Shown here: positions 23,272 through 34,033 of the stretch, piece after piece | Layout: the number at the start of each line of letters is the position of its first letter | Position numbering within the stretch: position 1 is the stretch's first letter | Assembly (NCBI GenBank): GCA_021307315.1 | Contig: JAJSPD010000021.1 | Location: 62,001 to 126,000 of the forward strand | Direction: 5' to 3' | Length of the DNA stretch: 64,000 nt | From: Bisporella sp. PMI_857 | Taxonomy: Eukaryota; Ascomycota; Leotiomycetes; Helotiales; Helotiaceae | Made by a program: the position numbers and the translations under genes | The notes under the pieces: model-generated | What the model saw: the letters and a program-made list of their open reading frames with translations, nothing else | What the model was told of the DNA's origin: nothing | Databases searched by the model: none

Positions 23272-25128
23272 ATGGCGTTTGGAATTCTAGATGATTCCCA
23301 TATGGAACTAGTCCCTGGTACAGGTAAGCATGCTTCGTTGTCAAACGTGAGCTAGATGCTTAAAAGACAAATAGCATACATGAATGATCAGTCAGATGTC
23401 CCTCGAGAGTACCAGCAAGTTCCTCGCGATCTTTTGAAGCATGCGAAAGGAAGACTTTCACATGTCATTCTGGTTCCCCAGCCATCAGACTCTCCCAATG
23501 ATCCGCTGAATGTAAGTACTCTTCAAAATTGCACTTGTCGTGAAGCTGACTTCCAATATTTAGTGGCCAACATGGAAGAAAGATGGTATTCTTCTCATAG
23601 TTGCACTTTCGGCAGCTGTAGTAGGCGCATTCGGTCCCATGCTTTCCCCAGGATTTGTGCAAATTGCAGGAGAGCTCAACACTAGCGTTAACTCTCTGGC
23701 ACAGGCAACGGCATGGCTCATCCTAACAATTGGGCTATCCCTCTTCATTGCTAATCCCCTGGCAAAAGTATGGGGCCGACGCCCAGTCTTCATCGTTGCG
23801 ATAATCGTCATGTTTGTGGGTAGTGTTTGGGGAGCATTCGCCAAAGACTACAATTCCTTTCTAGCAAGCCGTATTGTCTCTGGCTTTGGAATGGCACCAT
23901 ATGAGGTACTGGTACAGTGTACCATTGGTGATCTGTACTTTGTGCATCAGAGAGCCACAAGAATTGCTGCTTGGAATTTGTTTTTACTGTGTGGCATTTC
24001 TGGAGGTAGTCTGATCAGCGGGTATATAATCGAGGTTGGTGTTCAAGGTTAAAACTTGGAAATAAGGCTAAATCATGTTTTAGGATGCTGGGTGGCATTG
24101 GACTTTTGGTGTCTGCGCTGTATTATTTGGAGTGTTCGCCATTCTTGTGATCTTGTTCGTACCCGAAACTGCTTATATCCGGGCTTCACTCCAAGAGCGG
24201 ATTCGGGAGCACGCTACCACTGCAGAGAAGCCAGAGCTCAAGCAAATACATGATGCTTCTTACCAAGAGAGTGTCGACCAGAACGCTCCGAATGTCAGAG
24301 ATGAGTCTGAGAAGGAACAAACTTACCTACAGAGTCTCAAGTTTGTCAGTGGAAAATACTCTGATGCACCTTTTTGGAAAATCTTGATTCGGCCAGTGGT
24401 GGTATTTTGGTACCCTGCCGTTCTGTGGGCTTTTCTTATATATGGAACCACTTTGACCTGGATCGTAGTATTCAGTGTTGTCAACGCTTCAATCTTCACG
24501 CTGCCACCATACAATTTCAGCGTCTCTCAAACCGGGCTAATCAGCATCTCGCCCTTCATAATGACAATCATTGGTGAAGTCATTGCAGGCCCGTTGAATG
24601 ACTATATCTGTCTTGTTCTCTCGAAAAGGAACCATGGGATATATGAGCCAGAATTCCGACTTGTCCTGATGATCCCGGTGCTTTTAATTGGAACAGCTGG
24701 TTTCTTTGGATTTGGTGCTTCCGTTCATTATCAAACACACTGGATAGGGCCGGTACTTACTTTCGGCCTCGCCAATATGTCGATGGCATTTGCAAACGGC
24801 TGTGTTTTTGGCTATGTGCTCGACTCTTATGAGAGTTTGAGTGAAGAAGGTTCGTTCTAATGCTAGAACCCTTATGCTGACTGGCTCTGCTAATCATATT
24901 CAATAAGCTTTCGTGGCCATAAATGCCCGCAATCTCCTTACTTTTGGCCTAACTTATTTTGTCAACGACTGGTTGGAGAAAGATGGGGTCCTGGCTGTAT
25001 TTAATGTGCTTGGAAGTTGCTTTATTGCAGTTTGTGCATTAACGGTGCCGCTCTGGGTTTTTGGTAAGAGACTGAGAAGTGTGATAGCTAGAAATGACTG
25101 GCTTGAGAAATTCATGACGGACAAGTGA
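23272..25128 (+). CDS. MFS transporter (DHA1/Hol1-like)
   Basis: Proton-coupled exporter or importer of the plasma membrane. Exons 23272-23323, 23375-23511, 23564-24034, 24084-24849 and 24908-25128 give 548 aa, in frame; introns are 49-58 nt. The pre-span signature NDPLNWPTWKKDGILL is typical of the fungal Hol1/Flr1-like drug and polyamine group. The inter-span motif AKVWGRRPVFI is the DHA signature of the 2-3 loop. VPETAYIRASLQERI begins the long central cytoplasmic loop, about 60 residues. Twelve spans are visible. The start is the first ATG; a 52-nt first exon is normal in this family. It pairs head-to-head with the FAD monooxygenase. Confidence 0.9.
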
Positions 25129-27353
25129 TATTAAGAAATCTTGCAGAGAATCTTGGAGTGGCTAAGAAGTGACTGAGATCAAATGCAGATTTCTTTTACA
25201 CAACAAGTTGCCTTTGATACGTGGGCATTTTGTCTTGTGTTAGAAGAAAGATCTAGTTGTTATTCATGAAAACAAAAAGTTTGAGCACAAGGACTTCATA
25301 TCTCTTGCCCTTCTGGGCTTCTGAAATATTAATCTTGAAGCCAAAGATATCTACTAGCCATGAATTTTCCGATCATTTCAACTCCAATAGGTGACATGTC
25401 TTTATCTTCTGAATCTAGATACTGCATACACCGATCTTAGGATGATTAACAAGGAAATACTTGAGGCTTTGGCAATGATCGAGAAGGCTAACAGGCCCCT
25501 CTACGTAGAATTACATAGTCACTTCGGTAATATATTTGAATCAAGAGGGTGGGTAATTACAAACTTCGAGGTTAGAATAAGCAGGATGACGTATTCCAGA
25601 GCTGACCAGACTTCGGGGATAAATCATTATCCCTCTACTAGATCAGTTCGAAATCTTTTTAACTCCACTCTTGCTTCTGAGTTAAACCTTGTAGACCTTC
25701 GGGACGACTTCGCGAGAGCCATAGCACATACTATGAAGGTCGGATGGTTTTGTGTTGGTGCTGGATCGCGCGGCTTCTGTTCACCAAAGGACTCATCATG
25801 GCTGGCATGTTGGACTTGAGGATCACGGATTGCATGCTCCTAAACCTGATTTGGATCTCAGTAGGAAGGCGTGGAAATGGGTAGAAGGTTGATGTTTTGG
25901 AGATTTCCGTCGCAATTACAGTGATAACGTCTTTAGTTCAAGTATATCTTTATTAGCGCTGAGAAATGTTGGAAGAATGTATTTGAGAAGTAATGTACCT
26001 TGATGTTGTTTTGCTTCAAGATTGTAATTCTCTATTGTTGCGAATCTGCTGAAATTGACTTTAGGGCATTCAAGACTATGTTCAATAAAATGAGAAAGGC
26101 AACAGGAACTCGCAACATCTGGCTAAAATTATGTTTCGCAGCAGCGACCAAACTTAGACGGATATACGTGGCTATTTTAGCTGCTTCGATATATACGAGG
26201 CCAAATACATCTCAGAAAAATATCCAATATTCCTCCAATCGCCTTCGTTCCTTCTAAAGCTAGTCTCTTTCATCACAACTAGCAGCGCTTCACCCAGGTC
26301 TGTTTCTGAAGTCGGTCATCACAGTTCAGATCTAGAAGTAGTCAGATACCTAGATAATGATTTATTATCCTTGTTGTTGTCAGACTCTGACAAGGATATC
26401 AAACAAAACGGGGTCTGGGTAACATGTCTGTTTTATTTGACGAGAATATTATATCTGATACTGCTCTTTTGATGGACGATGTCACCTCTTTCGAGTACTT
26501 CTCATACCTCCCTGTCGAGCTTTAACTCAAAGCCTAGAAACATGCAATTTCAGATCCCCAAGTGGATAGTATCTACGATACCGCTCTACTTTGGGAGCGT
26601 TTTACGATCAACTTGGGGAAGGCTCCGCTTGGTCCTGCCTATGTAGGATTACCAATTACTGTCGGCACAATGATAGGCCCTCAACGTATCGCCGTTCTAG
26701 ACCTCTGTAGGTAGTATAGTTGGCTTCTTCATCCAGCTTCCGTCTCTAAAGCCTTTACTAGTCGGCGACGGTGCAATCGATCGTAGGGATACAGCCTTGC
26801 TTCCCTTCAAGCGTTCAGACTTCTACTTTGAAGATAAAAAGGGGCCTATTTGAAACAGGGACAAAGGATTTAAAAACTGCGCTGCGAACTTGCAAAAACG
26901 GCAGGATTTTGTTCAAGAGGGTTCTTGAAGTCAAGAAAGTAGCCTCAAGATAAGCATCATCGCATACAGTTAATGGGGAAGAAACTAAGCAAATTTTTGC
27001 TAGATCAGCAGAGATGGCTAAGCGACATTGGAGAATTTCCGCTTTTAATAGAGCCATAATTTGCCTTTGGTGGATAGGAAGATTAATCTATTGCAAGATG
27101 CATCTAGTTCATGGCAATGGGGCCTAAGCTCAATTCTCTTTCCCTTGTTTAAGGACTCTTCCATACAACTTGTACAATACGTCAGTCTTCGAACGACTTC
27201 TACAAGAAAATTCAATAAATGGGCAGGTAGCAAAGAAAAAAAAGCGTGATGAAGCTAATTATTGCCAAGTATTAGAGTGTTTATTATACAACTCGTGAAG
27301 CGCCATCATCCATTATAAAATCCAACCACCCATCATGTCCAAACCATGCTTTC
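25129..27353. other. Gene-poor region with ORF remnants
   Basis: About 2.2 kb with no confident gene. Apart from the open frame listed separately at 25391-25819, short interrupted frames occur near 26000-26257 and 26400-26750. They read as scattered peptide-like stretches with stops and may be decayed genes. Composition is moderately AT-rich but does not show the extreme CpA loss of the left end. Confidence 0.4.
25391..25819 (+). pseudogene. Unrecognised ORF, possible gene remnant
   Basis: A 142-codon open frame that I do not recognise. Its translation is not low in complexity and reads like part of a soluble protein (for example RPLYVELHSHFGN and TSGINHYPSTR). No plausible upstream or downstream exon extends it. 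It could be a fragment of a decayed gene, a lineage-specific gene, or chance. Confidence 0.22.
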
Positions 27354-27764
27354 TTACAGTCCACAAGCACTGGATGCAACCTCAGCCCACTGAGCGTCAA
27401 TCCGCCCTAATGCCACCGCCTGTCCCCCTGTTAAAGTATCCAACGCTGCCCTCGCGATGTTGAACCCCGCACCTGCATGATCGATCGCCAAGACATTGAT
27501 GCTCCTTCCACCATACGTCAAGCTGTAGCATTTCCCGCAGTTGGCCGAATTCCATCCTGCGATCGTCGAAGCTCCGCCGATGTTGGGGAACGAAGGCAGA
27601 GAGGCTTGGTTGGTGAAGCCTTTGGTGAGAAGGCCATTTGAGCCGTCGCTGCAGGAGACGGATGCTAGAGAGCGAGAGCCGTCGTCATAGCCGGTGTCGT
27701 AGGAGACGGTGATGGCTGAGGCAAGAGCCGGAAGGAGGGAGAAAAAGATTGCTTGGAATTGCAT
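27354..27764 (-). CDS. Cerato-platanin family secreted protein
   Basis: Small secreted cysteine-containing protein of the fungal cell wall and surface. Family members bind chitin oligomers and can trigger plant defence or cell death. Single exon, 136 aa. A signal peptide of about 17 residues ends at ALASA. The mature chain opens with [11 protein letters not shown], the family hallmark. Four cysteines are present, at VSCSDG, NCGKC (two) and SACGL, matching the two conserved disulphides. [15 protein letters not shown] and [16 protein letters not shown] are the conserved core. Length is normal for the family. It stands alone in a gene-poor AT-rich stretch, a setting often seen for effector-like genes. 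Whether it is phytotoxic cannot be told from sequence. Confidence 0.95.
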   Translation of the reverse strand: MQFQAIFFSLLPALASAITVSYDTGYDDGSRSLASVSCSDGSNGLLTKGFTNQASLPSFPNIGGASTIAGWNSANCGKCYSLTYGGRSINVLAIDHAGAGFNIARAALDTLTGGQAVALGRIDAQWAEVASSACGL

Positions 27765-27894
27765 TCTGGTGGTGAATTTGAGACTTGATAGGTTTGTATT
27801 ATTCTCTTTTAATATAATATTTTTTGGGTCTCAAGTACAAGGTTGAACAGATGTGTCAGTGAGGATGATGAGTTGAATTTCACACATCTCTCAG

Positions 27895-27910
27895 CGTTCT
27901 TATATATTCT
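27895..27910 (-). promoter_or_regulatory. Possible TATA box of the cerato-platanin gene
   Basis: Read on the minus strand, AATATATAAG lies about 135-145 bp upstream of the cerato-platanin ATG. Position and sequence suit a TATA element for a strongly expressed secreted protein, but this is judged by eye only. Confidence 0.4.
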
Positions 27911-29403
27911 GCATGGCCGAGGTTGTTGAATATAATGTATTTGATCACCATCGTATTTGAGTCAGTTTAACAGGCTATTTCTATTCCTGTCAGCGGAGAA
28001 CTGCTTTTCATGACGTTGGTCTCAAGGTTGATGCCTTAGAATAGGCTCGTGACATTCGTATATGCCAGCTCCCCACATTTCAGTAAAGATGGAGCCGCAA
28101 TTACGAGGATCAGCACCGGCACTTAGCATTAGTTGCTGTAAGGATCCCGGCTTTGTTGATCTGATGCTAAATCAGGACTAGTGCTCGGGTAGCTGATACT
28201 TACTGAGCCGATTCCAAGAGAATATTGCCGCAAAATTCTGGAGTCTAACAAGGAAGAAAGCTCTGATTTTCGTGATAGCAAACGTGGAGGTGAGCAGTGC
28301 TTTAAAAGTAGTACTATCAAAGTCTGTTTTAGAATTAGTAAAGCTATGTGTTCGCTCAGCTAGGACGTACCATACCCAACTCAGCGGTACTAGAAGTTCC
28401 ACTAAGTTTGGAGTGTCCAAAAAGAAAGCGGTCTGTCAATAGACATGTATTTGTGATATGGCGGATACGAAGCTCAAAGGGGGCATCATTGAGGCTTCGA
28501 GAGATCCAATTCTGTACGGCTATAATGCGGTGAACCTTGATCCATTCTGCTCCATTCTCACAGTATCATAAAGCCTGCTCTTTCTGTCTACAGAGTATAG
28601 AATCTTCTTTTATTTCTCTCAAACCTAGATCTATAGTCCAGATACAAACTAGAGCAACTTATGAGCAGATACGGATACTTCATATGAAGGCTCTCCTGTG
28701 ATCAGTAGGGTTGCTGCTATAAAGCTTGTAAGCAAGAAGATCATACCGACCAAAAACGCCTGGAGATGTATTGTGAAGTGAGATTTCAGGAATTGGAGAA
28801 TTATGGAGATCAATGGTCTTAACCCGAAATTATCCACTGTGCAAAAAACCTTGCGGGGATGTTTTTTAAAACCAAAAAAATATAAAGGCTAGTGATAAAC
28901 TGAAATCTTGCCCCGGCTGTAGCACCCTTATACTTTCTTGGCCAATAAGGAGACACATTCAAGTCCGGAGGAATTTGCCAGTCGGGCCTATAAGGCTGTG
29001 GGACGAGATAGAAACACGACATGCATATATGTCATGTTATCTTCGACAAAACAGTCCTATAGACCTTACAGTTATAAAAAAATGGGCTTAAATATTCAAA
29101 TTTAGTCTTGAAGTTTCATAGAGTTTTTGTCATGGAGTGAGGTCATATAATATGGGTTGGTTTTGGTTGTATCGTATTTTATTGTGTGAGAAAAAGACAA
29201 TGACGTATTAATATAGGGATTTGGTCCCGTGACAGTTTTTAACCCCCAAAATTACATTACATCCTTTTTGAAAGGCGAAAGATGAGGTCGAACCAAGGGC
29301 AAAATATTAAGGCTGAAAAAGAGCGTTACCATATTGCGACGTCCCTAATCTTGAAATACCATTCGAGATCTCTTCAATTCTTCCTGAAATTGCAATGGTA
29401 ACC

Positions 29404-29973
29404 TCATGTCCACCCACAGTGATACGTTATGCGATTAGGATGAATCCATCTCTTTAGAAATCCCTTCCGCCTATGTATAACCCGTTCTCCTTGTTTCGGG
29501 GGCCTAAGTATGAACAAACTCAAAAATTTTGACTGCTTCGGGACCGCCGTTATATACTGCTCCGCATATAGGCCCTTGCTTGGTGTACAACCCCTCCAGT
29601 GTTGAACTCTGGTAGTTTTGTTCATATCTATTGACCGAGAGAACATACACTCCGTCAACCAACGGACATAACTATAGAGAATTAGGTTAGAGATTTCTTT
29701 ATTTACGGACTTAAGAAGAGCTAATTCTAGTTGCGCCTGAGCTTGATTGCCTTCGGCCAAGAATAGATCTCCTCCGGTCCCGAGATCTGTCGGGCCGGTC
29801 GGTGCGGGCGGCTCGGGAGATAAGGTTCGCAATGTCGAGTTACACATTATCACTGTCAAGCAATTGATTTGAAAGTCCTGAGAATATGTATATATATCGC
29901 CCATGTGGCTTTGTCGGAAACGATAATACGGTTGTATTTTGACGAAGCCCTTGAATTTAAAATTTCCCTGCAA
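29404..29973 (-). CDS. Hypothetical ORF, unsupported
   Basis: A single open frame of 189 codons that I do not recognise. It lies upstream of and divergent from the FMN reductase gene. The middle part (LAEGNQAQAQLELALLKSVN) could form a helix; the rest shows no domain, signal peptide or membrane span. It overlaps the region where the FMN reductase promoter should be, which argues against it. Confidence 0.2.
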   Translation of the reverse strand: MQGNFKFKGFVKIQPYYRFRQSHMGDIYTYSQDFQINCLTVIMCNSTLRTLSPEPPAPTGPTDLGTGGDLFLAEGNQAQAQLELALLKSVNKEISNLILYSYVRWLTECMFSRSIDMNKTTRVQHWRGCTPSKGLYAEQYITAVPKQSKFLSLFILRPPKQGERVIHRRKGFLKRWIHPNRITYHCGWT

Positions 29974-30049
29974 ATCAGACTGGAATAACTGGGCCTATAT
30001 CTTTACCCAGGTCTCTGACTCTCATACTCGAAGAGAGAAGAATATAAAA

Positions 30050-30682
30050 ATGGCTGAGGCTCAGTACAAAGTTGCCCTAATCATCTGCTCAACCCGTCAA
30101 CCACGTGTCGGCCCCGCCATTGCCTCTTGGATAACCTCTGCTATCACCGCCATCAATTCTCACGGTTCCAGTAATATAATACTCACAACCATAGACCTTC
30201 TTGACCACCCGCTCCCAATCTCAGTCTCTGGCCTCCCACCCGCCGGCCTCCCGAATCCTCCCCCAGAAAACGCCTACTCCGATCCAGCTGTCAATGCCTG
30301 GTCCGCGCTTATCCAATCCTACCACGCCTTCATATTTCTAACACCTCAATACAACTGGTCATTTCCAGCATCAATCAAGATCGCGATCGATCACTTGTTC
30401 CATGAATGGAAAGGCAAGCCTGCTTTGATCGTGAGCTATGGAACGAGGGGAGGTGGGAAGGCGAATGGGCAGCTGAGACAGGTGTTACATGGATTGAAAA
30501 TGAATCCGTGGGAAGGCAATGTTTTGTTGCCGTTGGTTGCTGGAAGAGGCGTGGAGGATACGGCGAGGGGTGTATTAAGCGAGGAGGCTCTGGAGGCTTG
30601 GAATGCTGGAGGGCAGTTGGAGGAAGTGAAAGCGCAGTGGGAGGAGCTTGTTGCGCACACGAGCATTAAGCAGAGTGTCTAG
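30050..30682 (+). CDS. NADPH-dependent FMN reductase-like flavoprotein
   Basis: Flavodoxin-fold oxidoreductase that reduces FMN, quinones or azo compounds with NAD(P)H in the cytosol. Single exon, 210 aa. The N-terminal strand and phosphate-binding loop ALIICSTRQPRVGPAIASWI are followed by the flavin-contacting FLTPQYNWSFPASIKIAIDH at about residues 98-117, the family's P-Q/E-Y-N signature. KPALIVSYGTRGGGKANGQL forms the next strand and loop. The ATG at 30050 sits in AAAATGG, a good fungal start context. No intron. Neighbours give no clear pathway. Confidence 0.9.
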   Translation: MAEAQYKVALIICSTRQPRVGPAIASWITSAITAINSHGSSNIILTTIDLLDHPLPISVSGLPPAGLPNPPPENAYSDPAVNAWSALIQSYHAFIFLTPQYNWSFPASIKIAIDHLFHEWKGKPALIVSYGTRGGGKANGQLRQVLHGLKMNPWEGNVLLPLVAGRGVEDTARGVLSEEALEAWNAGGQLEEVKAQWEELVAHTSIKQSV

Positions 30683-31853
30683 ACGAAGTGAAGTTGCTTG
30701 TGCTCGGATTTGTGGAGCTTTATAGAGTAGGATGAAGTTGAGAATCAACCCGCTTAAATATAGAAGGTTAAATTGCCGTCAGTCAATAATTTTGGGAATT
30801 ACGTATTCATTGAAGCAATTTTCTCCACGGCCGTTCTCTTTTGCAGGTAGAAACAAAATTTGAAGATGGTAGGCTCTAGTCAATAGCCATATCCTACCAT
30901 GAAACTTCTCGACATCGACTTCGCGATATTATGTACCGTGCCCGATAATCGTTTTGTTAATCCATTAAACATTGCCTTGTCTTTTGGAACGGCTGTGTCA
31001 AAAGCCCCTCTAGAGTAGTCATTGAAGTTAACTTTCATCCTAGCAGAGTTCAGGCCCATCCTAGCCAAGTCGTAGCAAAATTAGGGAAATACCGACTGCA
31101 CATGAACAACTCTAAGTCAATTTCTAAGCCTGCAATGCCACAATTTAGAGTAGAGCACTTAGACTGCATGGGCTTCTCGGCCAGCTACTTCTCATCCTTC
31201 CTCCATTCTAGCACACTCCAAATCTGCCAAATACCGCTATCGACAAGTAGATAGCTGTTCGCTATGATGAGCGCCAAGCAGAGCAAAATCAGATATATCA
31301 AAACTAAGGCCATGAATAACTATTTTGTCATTGGATACGCCTGATGAGGCGTGCTGCTTTTACAATTTGACTAAACAACCATCCTAGCAGCAAGCATAGA
31401 AAAAATTCCTGTAAGACTATTTGATCAGAATATTTTTCGCTGTGACTAGAATATTTATAGGGTCTATGGATTTCAATTAACTGACGTTGAGGTCAAGCTT
31501 TCGCATTTTTAGTGCGTTCTAAATGTGGGTCTAAAATTACGTGCCAAGTGCGAGCTCGGCGAAGGGATACTGTTGAAGTCTTTTTTGGAAGCGCCGATTT
31601 CTTTGCTGAAATGCAACAATATGTATTTCCATGACTTTGATACGAATAAAGCAGGACTGTACTGATTATCCAAAAAGATACATAGGATTCAAATCTGCCA
31701 TGCTATAGATCTTCGTCCTCCTCCAAGGTTCAACCACAACACTCCATCCAGTGTCTTTCTTGGCAATGAATGACACAAGAACATGACCGAAATCCGGTCA
31801 ATAAAACACTGGCTCGGGCTTTGGAAGGGCTTGCATGTGCAGACCCCTAAGCC
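30683..31853. other. Intergenic, convergent 3' ends
   Basis: Lies between the 3' ends of the FMN reductase and the alpha/beta hydrolase. AT-rich, with no open frame above about 60 codons and no repeat or RNA gene recognised. Confidence 0.5.
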
Positions 31854-32781
31854 CTATATCCCATGCCTTTTTAAAAATTCCAAAATAAGGTCAGCGAACA
31901 CCTGCTCTCTACCCTCCAAAGCAAAGTGAGGTGCATCTAATAAGTGAACCTCCGCCGTCTTGGAATCCTTCTTGAAGGCTGTTGCGCCAGCGGGTATAAA
32001 GATCTGATCAGCGCTGCCCCATACTGCCAAAATCGGGACATTACTAGTCCGGAAATACTCCTGGAATTTGGGATATAGGGGAAGGTTTGTCTCATAGTTC
32101 TTGAAAAGATCTAGTCTACAGGCTTATTAGTCCGGTCTCATAATTTTTACGGAGACTGGTGTTCTAAGAGACTTACTGAATGTCCTTATTTCCTGGACGT
32201 TCCATCAGCGCGTAATCCAGATGGTAAGTTTCTGGGGGCACGTTCTCAAAAGCGGGATTGCCATTCTCATACTGCCATTTGGTTGCCGCAAGAGTTAGGA
32301 GGGTTTTGCGTAGGTTCTCTCTATCTTCGGTACTATTAGATGCCCAGTATACCTTGATCTGATCCCAGAAGCCTCCCAATCCTTCAGCATAGGCATTCCC
32401 ATTCTGGGTGATAATCCCGGTAATCGCATCTGGCCTGTCAAGAGCGAGTCGGAGGGCTACGGGCGCACCATAATCAAAGATATAAACCGTAAATTTGGAT
32501 ATTCGGAGCGCGTCGATAAAGGCTGCGGTCGTTTGAGCCAAGTTCGCAAATGTGTATTGGTAATGGCGATCCTCAGGAACAGTAGTAAAGCCAAACCCAG
32601 GAAAATCTGGTGCTACTACATGATAGCTCTTGGAAAGGATAGGAATAAGATTGCGGTATTGATGCGACGATGAGGGAAATCCATGGAGCAGAAGCAGTGT
32701 TGGCAAGGAAGGATTTCCAGCGGCGCGATAAAAGACGTCAACACCATCTACGGTGATGTTTGATAATTTTGTTACTGACAT
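31854..32781 (-). CDS. Alpha/beta hydrolase, epoxide hydrolase-type
   Basis: Soluble hydrolase that probably opens epoxides or cleaves related small molecules. Exons 32781-32177 and 32115-31854 with a 61-nt intron give 288 aa. The oxyanion motif HGFP is at residues 33-36. The nucleophile elbow is FDYGAP with Asp103, as in epoxide hydrolases rather than Ser esterases. The catalytic His is in DAPHFALEG near residue 265. GSADQIFIP, about 30 residues earlier, fits the usual acid-bearing turn. The ATG at 32781 (MSVTKLSN) gives a normal family N-terminus. A longer in-frame start at 32865 would add a hydrophobic leader of 28 residues, making a membrane or secreted form possible. Confidence 0.88.
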
Positions 32782-34033
32782 GGTGAGCGAAGCAGAGCAA
32801 ATTATGATCTGGAGTAAGAAGAAGAGGAGGAGTAAGACTTGTATAATAAAGTTTTGGAAGATCACTCACGAAAGGGCCTGGTCCTTATATGTTTCTTTCG
32901 CAACGTATGTATTCTGGTTAAGGTCGGCTGCAACGTACACATATCTCAAAGTTTCCCGATCTGGATGATGGCCGAAAATTCTCTACATCCTCATCCATGA
33001 AGCGAATGCAGGCAGATTCGAATATTTCCCGATTTGGATGGCGATGTGAGTTATAGAATGGCGTTCTCCAACCTCGGGATTTGATATCATACCTCTCCCG
33101 ACCAAACGTCCCGTCATAGCATCGAATTAAGAAGTTAGGGTAGCACATATGCTTTGTCATTATGTGATTGCATTATTTGTGAAAGTCTACGCAAAAGCCG
33201 AAAGGTCAAAACCCGCTTTTTGGTGGTGTTTTCGCCAACTCGCCAACTGATCTGCAGCTTACAAATCCCTTTACATGGCTCGGCTCGGTATTATACAGAA
33301 CGGTCACCATGACAGAAATTGCCTTAATTAACAGATACAGCAGATTGCCTTTGCAGCAGCAACAAAACCGTAAACCGCAAAGATTCGTATTTGCATGCAG
33401 AGTGTGAACTGATTAATTCGATCTCACCGATTCCAATATGAGCTATGTGAATTGTGCCATGGGAACCTCCCTTTAAGCTACCGGGGAGGACAAATTTGGT
33501 AGCACTGGCTGTTTCCATCAAGAGGCGGTTCAGGGTTATATTAGAAACGATATTTCGAAACCTGGTCCTTGCAATATTACTATGCACATATCATTCTAAC
33601 AGGACCACCCACTATCTTTAATCACTCACCCGCGTTAGCAACTGATGCCACTAGTCACATGATAAAACACTAGTTAATGGTAATCCTGATATATTATTAC
33701 ACGGATGATTTTGTATTTTAAGCCTTTTAACAAAGTAAGACAAAGGTCCAGCTCTACCAAGGAAGCTGGATCTCCAAAATCGCGCCTACGGTCACATGAC
33801 CATTAGCCAAGACATAGCTAGGCGGCGAGCCCAAAAAGGATCGGAGAGCGCTACCTGCTAGCCAACAGCAATCATGAACTAATTCCCAGATTGCCTTTAA
33901 AGAGGCAGCTCGGGGTTTATGAAACCCTTGCAAACCTGCTGAGGCCTGTGTCATAAAACAGGGCTAGTCTTAAATATTAAGGTGGTTTCTGTTAGTTTCG
34001 AGATTTGAAAGTCTCCATTACTCTCTAGCTGAC
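32782..34033. other. Divergent intergenic region
   Basis: About 1.25 kb between the hydrolase and ABC transporter genes, which are transcribed away from each other. Short open frames (33324-33587, 33754-33954 on the minus strand) have no recognisable content. Both promoters should lie here. Confidence 0.45.

Larger units (their letters stand above)
27765..30049. other. Gene-poor region between cerato-platanin and FMN reductase
   Basis: AT-rich, about 2.3 kb. On the minus strand a 70-codon frame at 28356-28566 without a start reads as protein-like (WIKVHRIIAVQNWI, TNTCLLTDRFLF) and may splice at 28374 into a further frame. Two more minus-strand frames lie at 28649-29022. None matches a family I know. 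A 189-codon frame at 29404-29973 is listed separately. Confidence 0.35.
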
